From Bacteroidia bacterium (GTDB lineage Bacteria > Bacteroidota > Bacteroidia > 2-12-FULL-35-15), in the NCBI GenBank assembly GCA_030654175.1, contig JAURXZ010000033.1, forward strand, positions 62,001 to 126,000: DNA of 64,000 nt. The letters are read 5' to 3'. Both the position numbers and the translations under genes were made by a program. This document shows positions 51,968 to 63,900 of the stretch, piece by piece (the stretch's first letter is position 1; each line of letters starts with the position of its first letter). Under the pieces are notes generated by a model, which made no database searches, was not told where the DNA came from, and worked only from the letters and a program-made list of their open reading frames with translations.

Positions 51968-52438
51968 GAAAATACCATAACACAATTTTCCGGAAAGCCG
52001 GAAGTTCCTTCATCTATAAAAGAAGAACATAAATACTTGCTCGACAAAATTTATAAAATAAGTTTATTTCAGGACAGTACCGGCCGTGTAGCAATAAAAC
52101 TCAATGATTTGATGCAGCATCATTTTAAGGAAGAAGAAGATTATGTATTACCCCCATTGGGATTATTGCCTTTGTTATCAACCGGAAAATTACCTGAACA
52201 AAGCAAAGAGGTTATAGTATTAACTGAGAAATTAAAATCACAGTTATCTCACATGAGTGCAGAACATCAATTGATAAAAGCTTTTATGGACGAATTGATT
52301 CTTGTTGCCGCTAAAGAAAATCACCCTGAAATTATTGAATTTGAAAAAGAACTTTACAAACATGCGAATACAGAAGAAGAAATTCTTTTTCCTACATCAA
52401 TTCTAATTGGTGAATATTTAAAACTTAAATCGATGTGA
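51905..52438 (+). CDS. Hemerythrin-like HHE-domain lipoprotein, 177 aa
   Basis: Lipoprotein signal MKHFCYILLLVLFISQCRP with lipobox Cys17. The mature part is a four-helix pattern with His/Glu metal ligands: EEHKYLLDKI, LMQHHFKEEEDYVLP, MSAEHQLIKAF and HANTEEEILFP, as in hemerythrin HHE cation-binding proteins. It may bind a di-iron centre and sense O2 or NO at the envelope. Intact partner of the truncated copy at 50319. Confidence 0.75.
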   Translation: MKHFCYILLLVLFISQCRPKEENTITQFSGKPEVPSSIKEEHKYLLDKIYKISLFQDSTGRVAIKLNDLMQHHFKEEEDYVLPPLGLLPLLSTGKLPEQSKEVIVLTEKLKSQLSHMSAEHQLIKAFMDELILVAAKENHPEIIEFEKELYKHANTEEEILFPTSILIGEYLKLKSM

Positions 52439-52564
52439 AAACTGTAATGTATTTCTTTCAATAAAACAGAACTCAATGGCTTACTAGCAGCAAACCGGCT
52501 TCAATACCCAAAACTTTGGAAAGCATAGAAAATAAATGGAACAAAAAATTTAGAATAAGTACTA

Positions 52565-52978
52565 ATGGCAAGCTCAAAAAAACTGTCGGACCAGGAACAA
52601 GTAACTGCACACATTTCAAATCTGGATCAGGAATTAGGCAAAATAGTTGAAACGATCCGTCAAATCATTTTAGATACCGATAAAGAGATCGGAGAACGAA
52701 TAAAATGGAACAACCCAAGCTTCTATTATACAGGAGAAATGAAACCCTTTGATCCCAAAGAATATAAAAGGGAAATTGCGGTGTTCAATCTTTTTAAAGG
52801 CAGGATATTACTCGTTTTTCCCTCCGGAGCAAAAGTAAATGACACCTCCGGCCTGCTGGAAGGAGATTACAAAGATGGCAGAAGACTTATTACCTTTAAG
52901 GACATGAAAGATGTTAGATCAAAGGAAAAAGCCATTCAAAAAGTGATAAAAAAATGGCTTAAACTGATTGATAAATAA
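52565..52978 (+). CDS. DUF1801 (YdhG-like) protein, 137 aa
   Basis: Contains IKWNNPSFYYTGEM and IAVFNLFKGRILLVFPSG ... GRRLITFKDMKDV, the DUF1801 core. Members are small cytoplasmic proteins of unknown function. No signal peptide. Single-gene unit upstream of fabI. Confidence 0.85.
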   Translation: MASSKKLSDQEQVTAHISNLDQELGKIVETIRQIILDTDKEIGERIKWNNPSFYYTGEMKPFDPKEYKREIAVFNLFKGRILLVFPSGAKVNDTSGLLEGDYKDGRRLITFKDMKDVRSKEKAIQKVIKKWLKLIDK

Positions 52979-53084
52979 TGAAAGGGGTTTTGAACATTGG
53001 GACTGCCGACAAGGATTACGGAACAAATTTCTAAAACAAGCAAAAACCTACAAAATGTTATGCAAAATCATTAACAATAAATTC

Positions 53085-53092
53085 TATATTTG
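53085..53092 (+). promoter_or_regulatory. -7 box of the fabI promoter
   Basis: TATATTTG matches TAnnTTTG, 37 bases upstream of the fabI ATG. The -33 box about 19 bases upstream is weak (TGCAAA), so only the -7 is called. Confidence 0.5.
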
Positions 53093-53129
53093 CACCCTGT
53101 TAAGCTCGTAAAAATTTAATCAGAAATAT

Positions 53130-53945
53130 ATGTCATACAATTTATTAAAAGGAAAACGTGGTATTATTACCGGTGCATTAGATGCGAATTCAATTGCCTG
53201 GAAAGTTGCTGAAAGAGCACACGAAGAAGGCGCTACCTTTGTTTTAACCAATGCTCCTGTAGCTATGCGTATGGGTGAAATTAAAGTGCTGGCAGAAAAA
53301 ACAAATTCAGAGATCATTCCTGCTGATGCAACCAGTGTAGAAGAATTAACAACCCTGTTCACTAAATCACAGGAAGTATTAGGTGGTAAGATCGACTTTG
53401 TTTTACATTCTATTGGTATGAGTGTTAACATTCGCAAGAACATACCTTACACAGAATCCAATTATGATTACTTTATGAAGGGCATTGACGTTTCGGCAAT
53501 GTCGTTGCATAAAATGTTAAGTGTTGCTAAAAAAATGGACGCTATCAATGAATATGGTAGCGTGGTGGCATTAACCTATATGGCAGCACAGCGTACTTAC
53601 CCTTTTTATACCGATATGGCTGATATTAAGGCTATGTTAGAATCAATAGCACGTAGTTTCGGTTACCACTATGGTAAAGATAAAAAAGTACGTATCAACA
53701 CGGTTTCTCAATCTCCAACCAAAACTACTGCCGGAACCGGTATCAAAGGTTTTGGTGATTTTTATAATTTTGCTGATTCAGTTGCACCATTAGGTAACGC
53801 AAGTGCCGATCAATGTGCTGATTATTGTATCACTTTATTCTCTGACCTAACCCGTATGGTTACCATGCAGAATTTATTTCACGATGGAGGATATTCTTCT
53901 ACAGGTGTGAGTCTGGAAGCTATGTCGAAATTTGGAGATGAATAA
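53130..53945 (+). CDS. fabI: Enoyl-ACP reductase (NADH), 271 aa
   Basis: Last reductive step of the FAS II elongation cycle, and the triclosan target. SDR fold with N-terminal GALDANSIAWKVAERAHEEGA (NADH site, FabI-specific) and catalytic Tyr-x6-Lys in FYTDMADIKAM (about residues 160 and 167), followed by RINTVSQSPTKTTAG. Length and motifs fit FabI. Ends at a perfect terminator. The lipid genes to the right fit the context. Confidence 0.94.
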   Translation: MSYNLLKGKRGIITGALDANSIAWKVAERAHEEGATFVLTNAPVAMRMGEIKVLAEKTNSEIIPADATSVEELTTLFTKSQEVLGGKIDFVLHSIGMSVNIRKNIPYTESNYDYFMKGIDVSAMSLHKMLSVAKKMDAINEYGSVVALTYMAAQRTYPFYTDMADIKAMLESIARSFGYHYGKDKKVRINTVSQSPTKTTAGTGIKGFGDFYNFADSVAPLGNASADQCADYCITLFSDLTRMVTMQNLFHDGGYSSTGVSLEAMSKFGDE

Positions 53946-53974
53946 TGCTTAATTCTAACAAAATATTATTCAAT

Positions 53975-54006
53975 AAAAAAAGGAACTCAATTGAGTTCCT
54001 TTTTTT
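53975..54006. terminator. Terminator of fabI
   Basis: 32-base palindrome AAAAAAAGGAACTCAA/TTGAGTTCCTTTTTTT, 30 bases past the fabI stop. A near copy lies at 54323. Confidence 0.92.
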
Positions 54007-54161
54007 ATAAGTTGAGTTTCCTGAACTAATGCCGCAGAGAGAATAGGTCATCTTGCTCCCATATTAGCATTTTTCTCTCAATTTTTTCGTGAACAGAAAG
54101 CCTCACCGTTATAATTTTTCTTCAATGAAAAAATAAATTTAGGAAAACGCGCGTGAGGAGT

Positions 54162-54243
54162 GAACAAACGCGATGCCGGGTCGCCTGAGGGGAGGAATCG
54201 TTTGTTCTTGATTTTTTGTTTCTTTTGTATCAAGACAAAAGAA
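54162..54243. repeat. Interspersed repeat with two hairpins
   Basis: GAACAAACG pairs with CGTTTGTTC (54162-54170 with 54199-54207), and TTCTTTTGT pairs with ACAAAAGAA (54220-54228 with 54235-54243). It is the only structure in the 430-base gap between fabI and the desaturase besides the two terminators. Likely a chromosomal repeat. Confidence 0.6.
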
Positions 54244-54322
54244 AAACACACAGTTTGGAGAATTCATAATTGAACCAGAATTATTTTTTTTCAAAGTAAG
54301 ATGTCAAATAAACTCTATTAAC

Positions 54323-54354
54323 AAAAAAAGGAACTCAATTTGAGTTCCTTTTTT
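54323..54354. terminator. Terminator of the desaturase gene
   Basis: AAAAAAAGGAACTCAA / TTTGAGTTCCTTTTTT stem almost identical to that of fabI at 53975-54006, 24 bases past the desaturase stop (minus strand). Confidence 0.9.
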
Positions 54355-54377
54355 AACTAAAATAATCCTTAAATAAA

Positions 54378-55442
54378 CTACCTTCCAACCTGCTTCAAAT
54401 GCACCACATGCGAACGAACAGCACTTAATACCGTTGGAAATTCCAAATAAGCAATATTAAACTGCTCACAGGTTTCACGCACAAACTGAGAAATTTTCGG
54501 GTAGTGAATATGACTGATACGAGGGAATAAATGATGCTCCACCTGAAAATTTAATCCACCGGTAAACCAGGAAACAATTTTACTTTTTGTTGCAAAATTC
54601 GCTGTTGTTTTAATTTGGTGTACAGCCCACTCCTCGTCTATTTTAAAGCTTTCTTTATCAGGTGTTGAAAACTGGGCATCTTCCACAATATGAGCCAATT
54701 GGAATACCACGGCAATAATGAACCCACATACAAACGAGATCACTAAATAACCAATTACAGTTTCAATTAAACCAACACTAAAGATGGGCACAACAATAAA
54801 GGATCCAATATATAGAAGTTTGCTTATCCAAAAAATGAAATGTTCTTTAACATCCATCTTACGGAAAGGCGTTTCTCCAATTTTACCGCTAAAGTATTTT
54901 GTGAAATCCTGAACAAAGATCCATAACAGGTAAGTTACTCCATACAAACCCACCCAATAGATATGTTGAAAACGGTGATACCAGTATTTTTTCTGGTCAC
55001 TATGCACTCTTATCCATGGTTTGATGTCAATATCATCATCCATACCTTCAATATTTGTAAATGAATGGTGATTTACATTGTGTTTATATTTCCATAAGTA
55101 AACACTACCGCCCATTGCATTTAGCGAATAGCCCATAAGATCATTTACCCATGATTTTTGTGAAAAACTTCCGTGTGCGCCATCGTGCATTACATTAAAA
55201 CCAATTGCTGCCAGGTTAATCCCCATCAAGCAGGATAATAAGATAGACAACCATGCTGTAGGAGTATAGAAAACCAATATAGTGTAAAGTGCAACAGCGG
55301 TAGAGATAAGAAATGCTGTTTTAAAATATAATTTATAGTTACCTGTTTGCGGTATGTTGTTAGACTTAAAATAAGCATCAACTTTTTCTTTTAAAACATT
55401 AAAGAAAACGCTGTTTTTATTATTAAAACTGACCTTTTGCAT
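54378..55442 (-). CDS. Membrane fatty acid desaturase, 354 aa
   Basis: Di-iron desaturase with all three histidine boxes: HDGAH (86-90), HNVNHH (121-126) and QVEHH (about 300). Four or more membrane spans (about 40-60, 70-90, 150-180, 210-250). It resembles delta-type acyl-lipid/acyl-CoA desaturases common in Bacteroidota and would introduce double bases into membrane fatty acids. It fits with the nearby fabI. Confidence 0.92.
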   Translation of the reverse strand: MQKVSFNNKNSVFFNVLKEKVDAYFKSNNIPQTGNYKLYFKTAFLISTAVALYTILVFYTPTAWLSILLSCLMGINLAAIGFNVMHDGAHGSFSQKSWVNDLMGYSLNAMGGSVYLWKYKHNVNHHSFTNIEGMDDDIDIKPWIRVHSDQKKYWYHRFQHIYWVGLYGVTYLLWIFVQDFTKYFSGKIGETPFRKMDVKEHFIFWISKLLYIGSFIVVPIFSVGLIETVIGYLVISFVCGFIIAVVFQLAHIVEDAQFSTPDKESFKIDEEWAVHQIKTTANFATKSKIVSWFTGGLNFQVEHHLFPRISHIHYPKISQFVRETCEQFNIAYLEFPTVLSAVRSHVVHLKQVGR

Positions 55443-55528
55443 TATAATTGTTGTTGGTGAATAATCAAAGGTAACGATAAAAAAGGTGCCAGATTGTGAA
55501 TGTTTTCATCCGTATATGTTAATAAATG

Positions 55529-56008
55529 CTAATTTTTAGCCTTCATCGACCATGTGAATGTGAATTCAGCTACAACATCGCCAGCTTCATCTCTGCCAAT
55601 GGAAGTTGTATCTACCAAAACGCTTTCTCCGGTAGTTTTGGCCTGGTTGATAAAAGTATTGACCAGATTTCCATCAGAACAGGTAAAAGTGATCTTTCCA
55701 ATAGCTTTTTTATGATAAAGCGCCTGATTTTTTATGATCAGCATAGATACAGCAGGTTTTGAATTGTAAACCCCGTTAAGCACCAGCAGTCCGGTTGACA
55801 TTTCTGCTGCCATCGAAAGGCAGGCAAAATACATAGAACGGAAAGGGTTTTGAGTCAACCAGCCGTATTTTACCGTTGTAACAGCTCTGTCATCACTAAG
55901 TTCTTTTACTCTAAGGCCTGCAATAAATGCCAGGGGCAATTTTTTTAACAGATACAATCGGAATAAAAATGGATTGGTGATCAGCTTTTGAAATTTGGTT
56001 GCGCTCAT
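55529..56008 (-). CDS. DUF4442 hot-dog-fold protein, 159 aa
   Basis: Pattern TTVKYGWLTQNPFRSMYFACLSMAAEMSTGLLVLNGVYN is the DUF4442/YiiD-type thioesterase-like hot-dog domain, with a long central helix. A role on acyl-CoA or acyl-ACP is likely but unproven. It is in the lipid cluster. Confidence 0.8.
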   Translation of the reverse strand: MSATKFQKLITNPFLFRLYLLKKLPLAFIAGLRVKELSDDRAVTTVKYGWLTQNPFRSMYFACLSMAAEMSTGLLVLNGVYNSKPAVSMLIIKNQALYHKKAIGKITFTCSDGNLVNTFINQAKTTGESVLVDTTSIGRDEAGDVVAEFTFTWSMKAKN

Positions 56009-56015
56009 TTTGTTG

Positions 56016-56125
56016 ATTTAGGATTTAAGATTAAGGATTAATTTATTCAGGATTTAGATATTAAAATTTACCGGGGTAATTGCATATTCTAAAAAAATAA
56101 AACATTGTAATCCTAAATCCTAAAT
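56016..56125. repeat. 110-base element bounded by 12-bp inverted repeats
   Basis: ATTTAGGATTTA (56016-56027) and TAAATCCTAAAT (56114-56125) are exact inverted repeats. Further GGATTTA copies lie at both ends. It lies between the DUF4442 gene start and the HMG-CoA lyase stop and may act as a terminator or be a small mobile repeat. Confidence 0.65.
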
Positions 56126-56130
56126 TTTGT

Positions 56131-56982
56131 TTATTCTGTCGGAAATATACTCCCTGATAATAGCATCGCTTCTGCAAATGCCTTTTCATCAATACCTGTA
56201 GGGATATTTTTTTTACGGAAATAGCTCAATAAATTTTCTGTAGCCATATTGCCTGTTAATTTATCGGTAGCCATCGGGCAGCCACCGTAACCTTTGATAG
56301 CACTGTCAAATCTACGACAACCACTTGTATATGCTGCATTTATTTTCTCTTCCCAGGTATCAGGAGTAGTATGCAAATGAGCCCCTATTTCAATCCCCGG
56401 AAATTCAGGTACCAATTTTGAGAACAAAAATGAAATGTTCTCAGGGTTGGAAACACCAATAGTATCAGACAACGCAATGATCTTGATTCCCATCTTTGCC
56501 AATCGTTTGGTCCATAAAATGGCTATATCACTGCTCCACTCATCGCCATAAGGATTGCCAAATGCCATAGAAATATAAACAACAAGCTCTTTTCTGTTCC
56601 GTACACAAAGGTCCTGTATCTCTTCCACTCTTGTTAAGGATTCAGCAATAGAAGAATTGGTATTGCGTTGCTGGAATGTTTCGGAAATAGAAAATGGAAA
56701 GCCTAAATAACTGATCTCCTCAAATTCAACGGCATCCTGTGCACCACGAACATTAGCAATAATTGCAAGTAATTTGGAAGTGGTAGAACTCAGATCCAAT
56801 TGTTCCAATACCTGGGCAGTATCCCGCAATTGTGGTATTGCTTTGGGGGAAACGAAGCTTCCGAAATCAATGGTATCAAATCCGGCTTTAAGCAATGAAT
56901 TAATGTACGCAACTTTTTTTTCAGTTGGTATAAATTCATGGATGCCTTGCATTGCATCCCTTGGACATTCGATTAGTTTCAT
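56131..56982 (-). CDS. Hydroxymethylglutaryl-CoA lyase-like protein, 283 aa
   Basis: DRE-TIM-type aldolase: N-terminal ECPRDAMQG with metal/catalytic Arg-Asp, C-terminal IKGYGGCPMATDKLTGNMATE, which matches the HMGCL signature with its catalytic Cys (GGCP), and AHLHTTPD for metal ligands. Splits HMG-CoA to acetyl-CoA and acetoacetate in leucine/ketone metabolism. Length slightly short of the usual 295-325. Confidence 0.88.
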   Translation of the reverse strand: MKLIECPRDAMQGIHEFIPTEKKVAYINSLLKAGFDTIDFGSFVSPKAIPQLRDTAQVLEQLDLSSTTSKLLAIIANVRGAQDAVEFEEISYLGFPFSISETFQQRNTNSSIAESLTRVEEIQDLCVRNRKELVVYISMAFGNPYGDEWSSDIAILWTKRLAKMGIKIIALSDTIGVSNPENISFLFSKLVPEFPGIEIGAHLHTTPDTWEEKINAAYTSGCRRFDSAIKGYGGCPMATDKLTGNMATENLLSYFRKKNIPTGIDEKAFAEAMLLSGSIFPTE

Positions 56983-56998
56983 AGCTACCTCTCCCTGG

Positions 56999-57092
56999 CC
57001 TTCTCCACAGGAGAAGGGACTTTGTTGGTGTTAGTAAATTGTATTCTCTCTTTAACTCCCGCACGTGCAGCCTCCTCTCCTGTAGAGAGGAG
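56999..57092. repeat. Pair of hairpins between HMG-CoA lyase and pyrD genes
   Basis: CCTTCTCC/GGAGAAGG (56999-57017) and CTCCTCTC/GAGAGGAG (57072-57092), in the 111-base gap between two genes of the same strand. It resembles interspersed palindromes and probably terminates pyrD transcription. Confidence 0.6.
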
Positions 57093-57093
57093 A

Positions 57094-58134
57094 TTAAGAG
57101 GATAGTTTTTTTAAAATCCCTTTATTGATCCGTTTTGCAATTCCCGGCCCTTCATAAATAAAACCCGTATAAATTTGCACCAAACTCGCGCCTGCATTTA
57201 GTTTTTCAATTGCATCTTCAGCAGTATGAATTCCTCCAACAGCAATAATCGGAAAAGCCTTATTGGATTTCGTACTTAAATATCTTACAACTTCTGTTGA
57301 ACGTTTAGTTAATGGTTTCCCACTTAAACCACCGGCACCAATAGTTTTGAGCCTTGAATCCTTAGTCTTGAGCCCTTCCCTTGAAATGGTAGTATTAGTA
57401 GCTATAACACCATCTATCTTTGTCTCTTTCACAATATCAATTATATCATCCAATTGCTCATTGGTAAGGTCGGGGGCTATTTTCAGAAGGATAGGTTTAG
57501 GATTGCTTTTTTGAGAATTTAATTTCTTTAAGCGGGTCAACAGTTTTGCAAGAGGTTCTTTATCCTGCAAGGCACGTAAATTTGGTGTATTGGGTGAACT
57601 TACATTCACAGCAAAATAATCAACATGGTCAAACAATGCTTCAAAGCATTTTTCATAATCACTTTCTGCTTCTTCGTTAGGAGTAACTTTATTCTTACCG
57701 ATATTGCCACCAATAATGATCTTTGTTTTACGCTTTTTTAAGCGCTCCACAGCTGCATCAACTCCTTCATTATTAAAACCCATGCGATTAATTAATGCTT
57801 CATCTTCCGGCAAACGGAACATGCGGGGCTTCTCATTTCCAGGCTGAGCTTTGGGTGTGAGTGTGCCTATTTCAATAAAACCGAAACCATAATTACCAAG
57901 TTCATCATACAATTTTGCATCTTTATCAAAGCCAGCTGCCAATCCTACAGGGTTAGGGAAAACTAATCCAAACAACTTGATTTCTAGCCGTTTATCATCG
58001 ATCACATAAACCATACGTATAAGCGAAGAAACACCTGGAATGGCAGAAAAAAACTTAATGATCTTAAAAACGATATGGTGAATAGTTTCGGGTTGAAACA
58101 GGAAAAATAGCGGCTTTATTATGGTTTTGTACAT
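57094..58134 (-). CDS. pyrD: Dihydroorotate dehydrogenase (quinone), class 2, 346 aa
   Basis: FMN enzyme of pyrimidine synthesis, membrane-linked to quinone. N-terminal helical membrane-association segment ([21 protein letters not shown]), [29 protein letters not shown], catalytic Ser in [11 protein letters not shown] and the C-terminal [10 protein letters not shown] phosphate loop. Around residue 258 ([16 protein letters not shown]) the loop carries about ten extra residues compared with the usual family, encoded by a repeated DNA segment. Confidence 0.95.
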   Translation of the reverse strand: MYKTIIKPLFFLFQPETIHHIVFKIIKFFSAIPGVSSLIRMVYVIDDKRLEIKLFGLVFPNPVGLAAGFDKDAKLYDELGNYGFGFIEIGTLTPKAQPGNEKPRMFRLPEDEALINRMGFNNEGVDAAVERLKKRKTKIIIGGNIGKNKVTPNEEAESDYEKCFEALFDHVDYFAVNVSSPNTPNLRALQDKEPLAKLLTRLKKLNSQKSNPKPILLKIAPDLTNEQLDDIIDIVKETKIDGVIATNTTISREGLKTKDSRLKTIGAGGLSGKPLTKRSTEVVRYLSTKSNKAFPIIAVGGIHTAEDAIEKLNAGASLVQIYTGFIYEGPGIAKRINKGILKKLSS

Positions 58135-58342
58135 AAAGGGGATGTAATGTATTTCAGCACAAAATTACAATAAATTCATGTTTATTGGTAAATCTATTAC
58201 CAGATTATTCAACCTTACCTTTTGGGCTATTCTAGTCTTCAGATAAAAAAACTAAGTAACAGTTATGAACTAAATAGGTGCTAACATTAAAAAGAGAGAA
58301 CGAACGTTTTAAAAGGATTATAAAAAAAGTAAACAATTACCA

Positions 58343-60959
<2,617 letters not shown>

Positions 60960-63900
60960 TTATAATGTTGTTAAGTTTATTGTAGGCGTAGAGTTTAAAC
61001 TGGTAGCACAACTATTGGATGCCCTTACTCTGTAATAGTAGGTAACACCTGATGTTAATCCAGTTACACTATATGAAGATACATTCCCGGCATTCAAACT
61101 ATTATAACCTGTTACAACGTTATTAAATAATGGGTCTGTAGCCACATCAATATAATAAGTGGTTGCGTTTGCTGCCAAAGCCCAGTTTGCAGTAAAGCTG
61201 CTATTAGTAATGGAACTAGCTGCTGCTGGAACAGGGGTAGCAGGAGTCACAAGACTGACCGTTACAGAACTGGAATTTATTCCTGTTGCGCATCCACTGG
61301 CTGCACGCACCCTGTAATAATACGTTGTACCGGCAACTAAACCGCTTACATTGAATGAGGTAAGTGAACCAACGTTCAGATCCTGGTATATACCAACATA
61401 GGAAACAAATGTTGCACTGGTAGATACATCTAAGAAATAAGTTCCAGCACCCGATACTGATCCCCATGTTGCAATAAAGGAATTACAAGTAATAGTAGTA
61501 ACTGGATTATTAGTTGTATTTGGAGCACCCGGAGCACCTGTTAACATATACAAGGTGTTGGAATTACCACTAATACCGCAAGCATTACCGGATCTCATTC
61601 TAAAATAGTAGTTTCCTGGATTACTTAATCCGGTAATAGTTATACCAGATACGTTGCCAGTATTAAAACTATTATAAATACCTTCAAATGTGGAGAATGA
61701 TGGATTATCTGACACATCTACCAGATAATAAGTTGCACCTGCAGCCAAAGGCCAGCTTACACCATAAGTAGTACAACCAGGATTATTCAAGCCAGGCGCA
61801 GGGATTTCAGGAGAATTTATACTAAATGCTATACTGCCTGAATTGCCACTTGTACCACAAAGATTCACAGAACGAACTCTGTAGTAATACATAAACCCTG
61901 CAGACAATCCGGTTATATTGCGGCTGGTCACGTTACCAACATTCAAATTGTTGTAAGCACCTAATATTGGCGAGAATCCAGGATTAAGGGCAACATCTAT
62001 AACATATGATGTTGCACCACCCACAGCATTCCAACGGGCAATAAAAGAGGTACAAGTGTAAGTCACCACTGACAGAGATGTAGGATTTGTTGGAGCAGTA
62101 GTGGATGCAGTTGTTACGTTAGAACTTCCACCGGTACTACAACCATTTCTGGCACGTACACGGTAATAATAAACGGTACTTGATGTTAAACCTGTAATAG
62201 GATAAGTTAAAACATTGCCCACATTCAGGTTATTATAAGTACCAACAAATGTTCCAAACGCAGGATCTGTTGACAAATCCAGGAAGTAATCCAGTGCGCC
62301 TGTAACTGCTTGCCATCTTGCATTAAAACCAGAACAGGTAAGGTTATTTGCTGCAATCGCATTTGGAGCACCAGGAGCATAAGTACTGGCCGTTATTATA
62401 GCCGAATTTAAACTTGTTACACAAGCGTTTATTGCACGTACACGATAATAATAAGTATTATCAGCAGTCAACCCTGTAACATTAAGAGTTAACACGTTAC
62501 CCACGTTTAAGTTGTTATATCCGGCTAGGAATGTAGCAAATGTTGGACTCGTTGAAACATCTATGATATAGGCTATAGCACCTGTAACACCTGCCCAGTT
62601 AGCGTTAAAGAACGTACAGGTAATATCAGAAGCTGCAGCTGAAACAGGAGCTGTAAGAGCTGAAGGGTTTACTTGCACGAAATTTGAATTTCCACCTGAA
62701 GCACAACCACTGGCTGCACGTAACCTGTAATATACAGTTGTACCAGGTAAACCAGTTGCATTGTAAGTGGTTACGTTACCTACGTTAAAGTTGTTATAAA
62801 CACCAACAAATGTAGTGAAGGATGCATCAGTAGCAATATCCAAATAGTAGGTTATTGCGCCTGATGAAGTTGTCCAGTTGGCATTCATGGATGAACAAGT
62901 AACATTGGTAGCTGCAGTTGCCGTTGGAGGAGACGGAGCGTTGGTACTTGCTGTTATGCTATTTGAATTCGGACTGGTAACACAAGCATTCGCTGAACGC
63001 ACACGGTAATAATATGTGGTATTCACAGTTAAACCGGTTACGTTATACGAAGTTACACTACCTACACTAAGATCATTATAGCCGGGAAGGAATGTAGAAA
63101 AGTTAGAAGCTGTTGAAACATCAATATAATAACCCAACGCACCTGTTACCGCTTGCCAGTTTGCATTGAAAACTGTACAGGCAATACCGGTAGCTGCAAA
63201 TGCAACTGGTGAGTTTATAGCGGAAGGATTCACCGTTACAAAATTGGAATTATTACCTGAGGCACAACCACTTGCTGCACGAACCCTGTAATAAACCGTT
63301 GTTCCGGTTAAACCTGTTACGTTATAAGTAGTTACGTTGTTTACGTTAAAATTGTTATAAGCACCCACAAACGCAGTAAATGAAGCGTCAGTAGCAACAT
63401 CCAGATAGTAGGTTATTGCCCCCGGTACTGCAGACCAGTTAACATTCATAGAAGTACAGGTAACGTTGGTAGCAGCAGTTGCTACTGGAGCTGCCGGAGC
63501 GTTTGTACTTGCTGATATGCTATTTGAATTCGGACTGGTAACGCAAGCGTTCATAGCACGTACACGATAATAATATTGTGTGTTTACAACTAAACCAGTT
63601 ACATTATAGGTGGTAAGGTTTCCAACATTCAGGTCGTTATAACCAGCAACAAATGTTGCAAATGAAGGACTAGTAGATACATCCAGAAAGTAACCAAAAG
63701 CACCTGCAACTGTAGCCCAATTTGCATTGAAAACGGTACAGGCAATGCCAGTAGGTGCAAATGCAACCGGAGCATTAACAGCCGAAGGATTAACAGTTAT
63801 AAAATTGGAATTGTTACCTGAAGCACATCCACTTGCAGCACGTACTCTGTAATAAACCACTGTACCAGGTAAACCTGTTACATTGTAAGTCAATACGTTA

